DNA of 64,000 nt from Candidatus Aquabacterium excrementipullorum (GCA_019112875.1 DXIO01000078.1:1-64000), one strand, 5' to 3'; positions 17,722-26,852 are shown, numbered from the stretch's first letter. Translations and numbers: made by a program. The notes: generated by a model not told the origin, from the letters alone.

Positions 17722-18455
17722 TCCAGCAATACGCATTCAAGGATGGCGGGCGCGACATCAACGCCAAGGGCAGTTTCTTCCGCTATGAGTCGGCCTCCGA
17801 GGGCTCGGGTGTCACAGACATTCGGCTGCGTATCGACGGCACCGACGTGGGTGTGTACGCCCCGGGCGACGCCATCGAACTGCCCACCTCGGCACGGCGC
17901 TGGGAAATCATCGCGGCGTCTTCGGGCTGCATTGGCCTGGTCAAGATCGGCGAGGGCCGAATCACCAGCACCAAGCTAATGGGTGTGGTGCAGACCGTGG
18001 ACGGTGGCCGCGCACGCTCGCTGGCAGATCGCGCATTCGCCGTCTACGGCTACAAGGCCCAGGTGGCATCGCAGAATCCCTTCGTACAACTCTTCAACCC
18101 TGCGGGCAGTAAGAAGGTGGCGGTGGTCAATGGCATCTCCCTGGGTGCCAACGCAACGCAGACGGCCCACATTCGAACGGGCAATGTGGCGGTGGCGGGT
18201 TCACACCTGAGTGCGGGTGTCAGCAAGCGGAACGGCAATGCATCCGTGGTCGGTGTGCGCGTTGCATCAAATGCCTCGTTCACATGGGTGGGCGGCACCG
18301 ATGCCATGGCCATCTTTCTGACGGCAGGCAAGACCGAGCAGCACAAGCCGACAGAGCCATGGATCGTCACACCAGGAAACGGCCTGGTCCTCGTGGGCTC
18401 CAACCAGGCAAGCGACCTTGGAGCCTCGTTCGAATGGTTCGAAGAGGACGAGTGA
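17718..18455 (+). CDS. Beta-rich phage structural protein (candidate vertex/spike protein)
   Basis: 245 aa, beta-strand-rich, ATGA/TGATG coupled within the structural block. Confidence 0.5.
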   Translation: MIQQYAFKDGGRDINAKGSFFRYESASEGSGVTDIRLRIDGTDVGVYAPGDAIELPTSARRWEIIAASSGCIGLVKIGEGRITSTKLMGVVQTVDGGRARSLADRAFAVYGYKAQVASQNPFVQLFNPAGSKKVAVVNGISLGANATQTAHIRTGNVAVAGSHLSAGVSKRNGNASVVGVRVASNASFTWVGGTDAMAIFLTAGKTEQHKPTEPWIVTPGNGLVLVGSNQASDLGASFEWFEEDE

Positions 18456-19126
18456 TGCGCGGCGCTCTGACTGCTGCTGTTGTGCTGGGCGTTGCCGCCT
18501 GGTGGGTCTATGACCAGGTGGCCACCGTGCAAGCGGCGGCCGACGAAGCAGCCGCGCCGGAACTCCCATTTTTCGATCCATGGGCCTACACAGAAACGGC
18601 CATCTCTGACCTACAGGTGAGCATGACGCAAGACACCCGCGCCGCCAGCAACGAAGCGGCCTTTCTCCTGATGCTGCGCTTTGCCGAAGGCACTGCCGGC
18701 GTCAACGGCTATCGCACGCTGTTCGGTGGCTCGCTGTTCAGCAGCTACGACGATCACCCGCGCATCGCCAAGCAGTTCACCGATGGCCAGGGCCGGCGCC
18801 TGTGGACCACGGCGGCAGGCGCCTACCAGGCAATGGCCGTGAGCCCAATCCCCACGGGCGGTTCCACCAAGGTGAACACCTGGGACCGCATCAAGGCAAA
18901 GCTCGGCCTGCGCGACTTCACACCGGCATCGCAAGACGCCTTCGCGCTGGAACTGATCCGCGAGGCCGGCGCGCTGGCCGACGTGCGGGCAGGGCGCCTG
19001 GCCGATGCCATCAACAAGGTGCGCGGAATCTGGGCCAGCTTGCCTGGTGCTGGCTACTCGCAGCCCGAGAAGTCACTGGCCGCGCTGACTGCGGCGTATC
19101 AACGCAACGGAGGTGCCCTCGCATGA
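18455..19126 (+). CDS. Membrane-anchored lytic transglycosylase/endolysin (lambda R-like)
   Basis: N-terminal TM, then LMLRFAEGTAGVNGYRTLFGGSLFSSYDDHPR...AAGAYQAM...LGLRDFTPASQDAFALELIREAGAL...IWASLPGAGYSQ. Confidence 0.85.
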   Translation: MRGALTAAVVLGVAAWWVYDQVATVQAAADEAAAPELPFFDPWAYTETAISDLQVSMTQDTRAASNEAAFLLMLRFAEGTAGVNGYRTLFGGSLFSSYDDHPRIAKQFTDGQGRRLWTTAAGAYQAMAVSPIPTGGSTKVNTWDRIKAKLGLRDFTPASQDAFALELIREAGALADVRAGRLADAINKVRGIWASLPGAGYSQPEKSLAALTAAYQRNGGALA

Positions 19127-19548
19127 GCATCAGCACGAACGTCAAATTCATGGCGGCGGCCGGCCTGGGCATGGTGGCCCTGCTGGTCTACCTTCAAAAA
19201 AAAAATCTTCTGGCGGGTGCGGCTGCGGGTGCAGTGGGTGCGGTGGCTGATGTCGGCGCTGGCCTGGCCCTGGGCATCGGCGACCTGTTCGGCGTGCCTC
19301 GCACCGACGAAGCGAAGTGTGCTGCGGCTAAAGCCTCGGGCTCGCTGTGGGACCAATCCATGTATTGCCCCGCGCTCACCTTCGCAAGCTCTGGCACCGC
19401 CGAAGTGATTCAAAGCATCGGCGATGTGGTCGGCATCCCCCGCACCAACGAAACCGAGTGCCAGCGCGCTATCCGCGAGGGCCGCACCTGGGATGCCTCT
19501 TTCGCGTGCCCTGCCGGCACCTTCCTTTCCTACACCTTCGGACTCTGA
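19123..19548 (+). CDS. Phage membrane protein with two internal Cys-containing repeats
   Basis: N-terminal TM; GDLFGVPRTDEAKCAAAKASGSLWDQSMYCPALTF and GDVVGIPRTNETECQRAIREGRTWDASFACPAGTF. Confidence 0.7.
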   Translation: MSISTNVKFMAAAGLGMVALLVYLQKKNLLAGAAAGAVGAVADVGAGLALGIGDLFGVPRTDEAKCAAAKASGSLWDQSMYCPALTFASSGTAEVIQSIGDVVGIPRTNETECQRAIREGRTWDASFACPAGTFLSYTFGL

Positions 19549-19550
19549 CC

Positions 19551-19694
19551 ATGAAACGCCTGATCGTGCCGTCCAACGGCTCACGCTTCATCCACACCGC
19601 CGCAGTGAAGGCCGCACGCGCTGCCGTCGTCACGCACAAGGTGGTCAAACCTAACCCCGCCGTGGGCGTCCTCACCAAAGCTCTGAAAGGCTGA
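19551..19694 (+). CDS. Small basic phage protein (47 aa)
   Basis: MKRLIVPSNGSRFIHTAAVKAARAAVVTHKVVKPNPAVGVLTKALKG. Confidence 0.55.
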   Translation: MKRLIVPSNGSRFIHTAAVKAARAAVVTHKVVKPNPAVGVLTKALKG

Positions 19695-19695
19695 C

Positions 19696-19860
19696 ATGCT
19701 GCGCTTCCTCCTGTCCCGTCTCCGTGAACCTTCCACCCTGGCCGGCCTGGGCGTGCTGGCCGTGCTGATCGGCGTCAAGCCCGAGCACGCCGACGCCGTG
19801 ACGCAGGCCATCGGCGCCACTGCCGCCGCTGCCGCCGTGCTGCTGCCTGATCGCAAATGA
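19696..19860 (+). CDS. Small hydrophobic phage protein (possible holin-like)
   Basis: MLRFLLSRLREPSTLAGLGVLAVLIGVKPEHADAVTQAIGATAAAAAVLLPDRK; ATGA overlap downstream. Confidence 0.55.
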   Translation: MLRFLLSRLREPSTLAGLGVLAVLIGVKPEHADAVTQAIGATAAAAAVLLPDRK

Positions 19861-19967
19861 AGCTGGAGCCCAAGCACTTCTTCATGCTCGCTGCAGCCGG
19901 CGTGCTGTGGTGGGCGCTGCGGCCTGGCCAGGTGGACTGGTACCGCATGAACCATCTCGGGGAGTGA
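19857..19967 (+). CDS. Small single-TM phage protein (36 aa)
   Basis: MKLEPKHFFMLAAAGVLWWALRPGQVDWYRMNHLGE, translationally coupled. Confidence 0.5.
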   Translation: MKLEPKHFFMLAAAGVLWWALRPGQVDWYRMNHLGE

Positions 19968-19971
19968 TCAG

Positions 19972-20121
19972 ATGACCTTCGCTGATCTCATGGCATTGGG
20001 TGGCCTGCTGTCCGTTCCCACGGGCGCGCTGGTGGCCTTGCTGTTCCGCACAGAGGCGCGGATCACACGCCTTGAAACCATCGTTTTGGAGGTGCTCAAT
20101 GGCACGAAAAAAGACGCGTAA
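19972..20121 (+). CDS. Small single-TM phage protein (49 aa)
   Basis: MTFADLMALGGLLSVPTGALVALLFRTEARITRLETIVLEVLNGTKKDA. Confidence 0.5.
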   Translation: MTFADLMALGGLLSVPTGALVALLFRTEARITRLETIVLEVLNGTKKDA

Positions 20122-20167
20122 GGCGCCGGCCCGCGCCGCCAATGGCCGCTTCAAGAAGAAGCGCTGA
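20099..20167 (+). CDS. 22-aa highly basic peptide, candidate DNA-condensing protein
   Basis: MARKKTRKAPARAANGRFKKKR, nested in the 3' end of the preceding ORF. Confidence 0.5.
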   Translation: MARKKTRKAPARAANGRFKKKR

Positions 20168-20513
20168 GGCCAGGCAACCCAGACAAGCCCGCCGCGTGCG
20201 GGCTTGCGTGCGTCTGGGGCATGCCGCTGGCGTCGTTGGCGGCCTGTGGCCACGCCTTGCGGATGCGGTGGATGCGGTTGGGTGCGCGTGCCTTGCGCAG
20301 CTTGAGGCCCCGGCGCTCGGACTCTTGTTGCAAGAAAGCCTCAAACGTACCCCGGGATTTGTACTGTGCGATTTTGGCCGGGACATTCCACAGCCGAATA
20401 TATTGGGGCCAATATCTCTCGGCCACGGCGGGCGCCACAACGACCAACCAACGGTGAACGTCTCCGATGGTCACGGTGACGTCCCCAAACTCCCATTTTC
20501 GTTTTCTTGGCAT
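20151..20513 (-). CDS. Hypothetical phage-edge protein on reverse strand
   Basis: MPRKRKWEFGDVTVTIGDVHRWLVVVAPAVAERYWPQYIRLWNVPAKIAQYKSRGTFEAFLQQESERRGLKL; convergent with the structural operon. Confidence 0.5.
   Translation of the reverse strand: MPRKRKWEFGDVTVTIGDVHRWLVVVAPAVAERYWPQYIRLWNVPAKIAQYKSRGTFEAFLQQESERRGLKLRKARAPNRIHRIRKAWPQAANDASGMPQTHASPHAAGLSGLPGLSASS
20185..20205. terminator. Stem-loop at convergent junction (possible bidirectional terminator, no T tract)
   Basis: AAGCCCGC-cgcgt-GCGGGCTT. Confidence 0.4.
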
Positions 20514-20616
20514 ACAACCTAACTACACCTCACGAGAGGTCACATGGTTGCGTGTCGCGGCGGCTGGAAAAGGCCGAACAGCGGGCCAAGCCACGCAGTG
20601 TTCCGCCTGCGTGATA

Positions 20617-20644
20617 ACTTGCGACAATGTATATTATGTCAACT
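20617..20644. promoter_or_regulatory. dif-like XerCD recombination site (right end of prophage)
   Basis: ACTTGCGACAA-TGTATA-TTATGTCAACT; central TGTATA identical to, and the XerD arm close to, the known dif consensus (TTATGTTAAAT). Confidence 0.75.
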
Positions 20645-20738
20645 CACGAGGACGCCGAAAAAAAGTGTTGTCGTAGATCGGGCGTCATGAACAAGCTCGC
20701 CCGATTCAAGGCCATCTGCCAACCCTGACAAGGGCCCG

Positions 20739-21404
20739 TCAGAGAATCACATAGTCGATCGGCTTGAAGCACCCATTGTTGGAGCCTTCCGCCGAGCAGG
20801 CGGTCAAGCCACAGACCAGGTCCATTTCCGCACGCAACTCGATGAAGTCCCCGGCTTTCGATGTGGGCACGTCGACAGTCATGCGTCCACCTTCGTGGAT
20901 GTTGACGTTCATGAAGATGTTGAAGGTGGTTCCGATTCTGCTGGCGTCGATTCCGAAAGGCGCGAGTGCCCGGCGCAGGTTCTCGAAGCAACTCGGATGA
21001 TGTCCCACGTGCTTGTACAGGATCTTGAACATTTCCGGGCTGCATGGCGTCAGCAGGAAGTCGTGCTTGCGAACGGTGTCTTTCACGATCGTGAACATCA
21101 CTTCGCTGTTGTTTGCGTACAGAAGATCGCCTTCGCTCAGGTAGATTTTGCTGGCGTAATCCAGGCTGCGCCCGGATGACAGCGAACAGCCATGGTCGTG
21201 TTCACTGACGGCGAACAGGTCTGCCACCTGTTCACCCATCGGGTCCAGCACTCTCAGGATCTGTCCCTTGCGCAAGCGGAACGCTGTCCCGCTCTGGGGC
21301 GGGATTCGGCACAACTGCCCTTCCCTCGCGTGGTTGACTTGAGCAGCAATGGGCGTCACTGCGCCAAGTTCGGCGGACGTGGTTTTATCCAGGATGGCGG
21401 TCAT
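20739..21404 (-). CDS. DUF1989/urea carboxylase-associated family protein
   Basis: QSGTAFRLRKGQILRVLDPMGEQVADLFAVSEHD...FNIFMNVNIHEGGRMTVDVPTSKAGDFIELRAEMDLVCGLTACSAEGSNNGCFKPIDY. Confidence 0.8.
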   Translation of the reverse strand: MTAILDKTTSAELGAVTPIAAQVNHAREGQLCRIPPQSGTAFRLRKGQILRVLDPMGEQVADLFAVSEHDHGCSLSSGRSLDYASKIYLSEGDLLYANNSEVMFTIVKDTVRKHDFLLTPCSPEMFKILYKHVGHHPSCFENLRRALAPFGIDASRIGTTFNIFMNVNIHEGGRMTVDVPTSKAGDFIELRAEMDLVCGLTACSAEGSNNGCFKPIDYVIL

Positions 21405-21418
21405 GATGCTTGTTCCTT

Positions 21419-22324
21419 TCAGGCCATGAAGCCGGTGTCTTGTTGATGATGGTGCATGAAAGGGCAACGCCATTCAGCCGGTACCGCACGGCCGGAATAC
21501 TGGCGCGCCTCCGACAGCTGACCAAAATCGTGAAGCATAGGGTTAACGGATCCCTGGCAGGCCATGTCCCGCGCCCGGATGGCTTCCTGCAGTTGCCCAT
21601 ACTTGCCGGTGGCGCGCAGGTTTTCAAACTGATCATGCGGGTTGAACACAAGGATGCTTTCGCAGGCCGTGCTGCGCGCGATGCGGGAGGCACAGGGATG
21701 GAGGCCCACCACATAGAAGGCGCGTCGCCCGATGCTGAAAGAGAAGTTCGGGCTTTCAGGATCCTTGCTGACACTGCCATCCCAATCGTGATAACGGGCA
21801 TCCACACCGTGCATCAACTGGAGCTGCTTCCACAGCGCCCTTTCGAAGTCGAGCTCGTCGTGCAGCTGCGGCGCCCGAAAAACGGCGATGAAACTGGTGA
21901 AGGGGTGCATCCCCGGCCTGAATTCATGGTCGAACTCATAAAGGTCATGGCACAAGCCCACTGCGGCTTCAGCTGAGCCGAGCATTTCATAAATGCCCAG
22001 GCGGTAGGTGCCCCTGTTCATCACTGAGCGTGCAGCGACACAGGGAAAATCAGAGCCCATGATCTTGGCTTTCACCCGTTGATGAATGGTCTCGTCAAGG
22101 GGGTCACAACGGCGACTGGAGCCCGATACCCGTTGCAGTCCCCGCTCCCGGGATGGCACGAGGTAGCGGCTATGCCGCAACGCCTCGGGGTCGTCATGGA
22201 GAGGATTCCAGGGGCGCACTTTGTCGGCCCACGGAGTGATGGGCTCGGATGCGTCGGGTTGCTGCTCAGGGATGCGCGAATTGAAGGCTGAAGTGATCGA
22301 TGGGTTGAAATGGTTGGCAAGCAT
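21419..22324 (-). CDS. YqcI/YcgG family (FPC-motif) protein
   Basis: DFPCVAARS, HPFTSFIAVF, RYHDWDGS, VFNPHDQFENLR, EWRCPF; start MLANHF. Confidence 0.75.
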   Translation of the reverse strand: MLANHFNPSITSAFNSRIPEQQPDASEPITPWADKVRPWNPLHDDPEALRHSRYLVPSRERGLQRVSGSSRRCDPLDETIHQRVKAKIMGSDFPCVAARSVMNRGTYRLGIYEMLGSAEAAVGLCHDLYEFDHEFRPGMHPFTSFIAVFRAPQLHDELDFERALWKQLQLMHGVDARYHDWDGSVSKDPESPNFSFSIGRRAFYVVGLHPCASRIARSTACESILVFNPHDQFENLRATGKYGQLQEAIRARDMACQGSVNPMLHDFGQLSEARQYSGRAVPAEWRCPFMHHHQQDTGFMA

Positions 22325-22426
22325 GGAACGGCACAAGCAGATGAGGAGATGGCTGCTATTGGCATTTGCCGTACCGGCCAGCCGAGCCGCACAGCGGTCA
22401 TCGGCGCCCCCTGACATGGGACGTGG

Positions 22427-23623
<1,197 letters not shown>

Positions 23624-23794
23624 GGCGTCTCCTGGCAGTCGCGGTGTTGCAGACCGGCTGCCCGGCAATCGATATGCCGTGGGATTGCGATGACCACGGT
23701 GTTGCACCGATGCCTGACAGAACGCCGGGGGCGCAGCGGCTGCGATGCCTTCAGGCTGCTAGACTCGTGGCCCCATGTCCGGCAGAACCAGACC

Positions 23795-24323
23795 ATGGCC
23801 AGCAAGAGTTCTAGATTCCTCAACCTCTGGCGTACGGGCGTCGTCCAGCTGGACATCTTCCGGCTGAATCACCTCCCGGGACGCCCTCGTCCAACTGCTC
23901 GGCAAACCTGCTGCGGGTAGTGATCAATACGATTGTTCGCCTTCGCCGGCCAGCTACTGGTACCAGGAGTACCCCTGTGGCTTGAAGGTGGTGCTACAGG
24001 CTTACGCGTTCGGTGGCCAGAACGTTGTGGCCATCCATGCCGACCGCGCAGAGTTCGGACACATCCGCCGCCATCTCGCGCCGGTGTTCGCCCAGACCGA
24101 CAGTTGGTCGAGCCTGGAACACATCGGGGCAGGCATGGACGAATTCTGGCCAGGCCGTGACTGGGCGCTGGAAACCTCAGGGCTTGAAAGCAGTCAGGCG
24201 CTCACCCATGGCGGATTGACCGAACGTGAGGCCCAGTGCCTGCTCGCCACCCTTCAACACGGCGGCAACCGCACTTGCCGTCTGGTGAGGCCATTGCATG
24301 CCGCTCAGTTGAGCATGGGGTGA
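23795..24323 (+). pseudogene. Possible frameshifted hypothetical gene
   Basis: MASKSSRFLNLWRTGVVQLDIFRL in one frame continues as ITSRDALVQLLGKPAAGSDQYDCSPSPASYWYQEYPCGLKVVLQAYAFGGQN in another; shift around 23863-23868. Confidence 0.4.
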
Positions 24324-24338
24324 AGCAACTCGCCCCCG

Positions 24339-24554
24339 TCAGATGGCCCAGCGCGGCAAGGCCTGTGCCAGGACGTTCTGCCCCAGGCCGCTGAGGTGGG
24401 ATGCCACTTGCGCGGCGTTGTCGCCCACGGTATCGACCGCCGCCCTGATCCTGCTTTGCGAGACCTTGAAATGGCGGGCCCAGCAGACCAGTTGAAAGGC
24501 GTCGTGGACGTCGATTCGGGCATTTGCCGAAGGCCGGGTCTGCTGGTCTGACAT
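24339..24554 (-). CDS. DUF3606-like small protein
   Basis: IDVHDAFQLVCWARHFKVSQSRIRAAVDTVGDNAAQVASHL. Confidence 0.7.
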   Translation of the reverse strand: MSDQQTRPSANARIDVHDAFQLVCWARHFKVSQSRIRAAVDTVGDNAAQVASHLSGLGQNVLAQALPRWAI

Positions 24555-24665
24555 GGAAGGCTCGCGGTGTTGATCAGGGATGAGCAATCCTCCCCGACCC
24601 GCCCCCCAAGCGGAATAGGCCGCGCGAGCGTTTTCCTGTAGGGCTATGCCTACACAAGATAAGCA

Positions 24666-25007
24666 TCAGTGCCGGGCGGAGGGCTGGGAGGGCTGGCGTG
24701 TCCCCTGGATGCCCGCAGCGACCGGATCCTCGCCACGGGCGCGAGCACGCACGATAGACATGACCTCGCTCATCGCCAATTGGCTGGTGGCGAATGGCAA
24801 TGCACTGGCCAGTGGGGCCTCGCCTTCCACACGCAAGGACCACGACCACCGCCCAGGCGCGAGTTCCGTGACCCTCACTGAGGCGGCCTTGCCCTCCAGG
24901 TCGACGATGACTGTGCGGTTCCTGCTCACGATAGCGCTCTCGAAAAGTTGTTCAACGCCATACCTATCGACCGCTTGCCGCCAGGATGAAGACCGAGTTC
25001 GTATCAC
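24666..25007 (-). CDS. Hypothetical protein
   Basis: ORF FESAIVSRNRTVIVDLEGKAASVRVTELAPGRWSWSL...; start uncertain. Confidence 0.4.
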   Translation of the reverse strand: MIRTRSSSWRQAVDRYGVEQLFESAIVSRNRTVIVDLEGKAASVRVTELAPGRWSWSLRVEGEAPLASALPFATSQLAMSEVMSIVRARARGEDPVAAGIQGTRQPSQPSARH

Positions 25008-26124
25008 TTTGTGAGGTTGCCGCGAACGTCACGGCGGCATTCGAGCGCATGGTCTTCACCAAATCGGCCGCGATGGCGACCGCGATCTCGGGTGGGGTGC
25101 GGGCCCCGATGTCCAGGCCCACCGGGCCGCGCAAACGGTGAAGCGCATCGGGGGTGACATCGAACATCAGCAGCCGGGACTTTCGGGCGGCCGTGGTCCG
25201 CAATGAGCCCATGGCCCCCACGTACATGGCATCGGACTTCAATGCCTCCATCAGCGCCAGGTCATCCAGCTTCGGGTCGTGGCTCAGCGCGATCACCGCC
25301 GTCCGGGTGTCAGGCGGGCGCATGGCCAGGACATCGTCGGGCATCTCCGCCCACAATTGGCACTGCTGGTGCGGCCAGGTCGATCGGTATTCCGCGCGGG
25401 GATCGACCACCTCGACCTGGAAACCCAGCGACATGGCCATCGGGGCGAGGTAGCGGGAGACATCGCTGGCGCCGATGAGCACCAGGCGATGGACAGGACC
25501 CATCACATGCTGGAACACGCCTTCGGAAAGGTGGCTGGACATCGTCGCGCCGGGGGCCGAGCAGGTCCACCGTCCACCCGGGATATCGAGCCTGCGGCAC
25601 ACAAGCTGGCCCGCGTTCAAGCGCGACAGGCACGTGGCGAGCAGCGTGGGACATGCCGGCTCCAGCCACACGGACAGCCGCCCCTGGCAGGGCAGGCGCA
25701 GACGGGCCCGCTCCTCCGCATCCGCGCCATACACCATCAACCGGCCCGAGGTGCACGCCGCGGCGTCCCGTCGAAGCCAGTCGATGAGTTCGTCCTCGAC
25801 ACACCCACCGGACACAGAACCGACGACATGCCCATGGCCGTTCAATGCCGCCATGGCGCCCACGGGGCGTGGCGCAGATCCATAAGTCTCGATCACGGTT
25901 GCAAGCCAGACCGGCATGCCGGATGCCAGCCACGCATCCGCCGCGCGGAGCACCGTCAGGTCGGGCGCATCCACCGATGCGGCCTCGGGCGCAGGGGGGC
26001 GCGGCGTGTTGGCGGGCAGTCTCACCGTGCACGTGCGAATCGGTTTCCGGAGGCCAGCGGGCGAACCAGCCCTGCCCTGCCAACGGATGACTCCTGCCAC
26101 CGCAGGAACAGCGTCAACCGCCAT
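24964..26124 (-). CDS. XdhC/CoxI-family protein
   Basis: VWLATVIETYGSAPRPVGAMAALNGHGHVVGSVSGGCVEDELI; C-terminal Rossmann-like domain; GLDIGARTPPEIAVAIAADLV. Confidence 0.88.
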   Translation of the reverse strand: MAVDAVPAVAGVIRWQGRAGSPAGLRKPIRTCTVRLPANTPRPPAPEAASVDAPDLTVLRAADAWLASGMPVWLATVIETYGSAPRPVGAMAALNGHGHVVGSVSGGCVEDELIDWLRRDAAACTSGRLMVYGADAEERARLRLPCQGRLSVWLEPACPTLLATCLSRLNAGQLVCRRLDIPGGRWTCSAPGATMSSHLSEGVFQHVMGPVHRLVLIGASDVSRYLAPMAMSLGFQVEVVDPRAEYRSTWPHQQCQLWAEMPDDVLAMRPPDTRTAVIALSHDPKLDDLALMEALKSDAMYVGAMGSLRTTAARKSRLLMFDVTPDALHRLRGPVGLDIGARTPPEIAVAIAADLVKTMRSNAAVTFAATSQSDTNSVFILAASGR

Positions 26125-26339
26125 GTGGACAGTTTGACGAGCAGCGCCCAGTGAGCGCGTCGTGCGATCTTGAGAATCGACAATGCTGGCATGCGGAACT
26201 CCGGCAGGGTTCGGAGACCCATGATGGCAGGCGCCTTCCACGTCGGCAGTAAGGTGTAGGCGCCACTTGCTGCCAGAGGAATCCTACAAGAGGCCCGTGG
26301 ATCTTCAGGCATTCGATCCGCCCTGATAAACTGGACCGC

Positions 26340-26717
26340 ATGCGTCGTCTGCTTGCCATGTTGTTGCTGCTCACCTTGACGTTCCAGTCGGTCTGGGGCG
26401 CTGCGGAAGCTTATTGTCGACACGAAGCGGGCGGCGCGGCGCAGCATGTGGGGCATCATGTCCATGAACTGGCCCAATTCGGTGACCATGCGTCCGCGGA
26501 TGCGCCAGAGCAGGCTCCCGACCAGGCCAAGGCCAAGTCATCGCTGGCAGCCGACCACGACCACCACTGTTGTTCGATCTGGGTCGTGCTGGCGCAGTCC
26601 CAGTCGACCATGCCAGGGGTCGTGAAATTCTCCGAACTGCTGGCGACCCCGGTCAGCCTGTACCGATCTGCGGATCCACGGCCGATCGAACGGCCCAATT
26701 GGCCTACCTCGCTGTGA
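26340..26717 (+). CDS. CzcI-like/His-rich secreted metal-resistance accessory protein
   Basis: Signal peptide, His-rich HHVHELAQFGDH..DHDHHCCSIWV; immediately upstream of czcCBA-like genes. Confidence 0.6.
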   Translation: MRRLLAMLLLLTLTFQSVWGAAEAYCRHEAGGAAQHVGHHVHELAQFGDHASADAPEQAPDQAKAKSSLAADHDHHCCSIWVVLAQSQSTMPGVVKFSELLATPVSLYRSADPRPIERPNWPTSL

Positions 26718-26852
26718 CCGGCGAGAGCGTGTGCCTTCCTGACCTGAACTTCTCCCCGACTTGAGTTCTTCGCCATCACATGGCGCGGAAAGCCGAGGCC
26801 ACGGAGAAGGCCTCTCGCCGAATTCATCCTGTTGTATCCCACGGAGAATTCG

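Larger units (their letters stand above)
10130..20644. mobile_element. Putative integrated DJR (PM2/FLiP-like, tailless) prophage, about 10.5 kb, dif/XerCD-integrated
   Basis: Contiguous, tightly overlapping small-gene operon with HUH Rep, A32-like ATPase, candidate DJR capsid and TM mini-proteins; bounded by a shared ACAATGTA core (10130-10137 and 20624-20631) with a dif-like right end; no integrase gene. Confidence 0.75.

Noticed and set aside
10121-20644. Filamentous (inovirus) prophage interpretation
   Set aside because: DUF3693-like regulator, Rep and dif integration would fit, but there is no long Zot/pI, no typical short pVIII series or pIII, and there is a 283-aa soluble capsid-like protein plus a transglycosylase, which inoviruses lack. 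It remains the main alternative.
20467-20676. 69-aa plus-strand ORF crossing the dif-like site
   Set aside because: Runs across the attachment site, antisense to the 20151-20513 ORF; no supporting composition.
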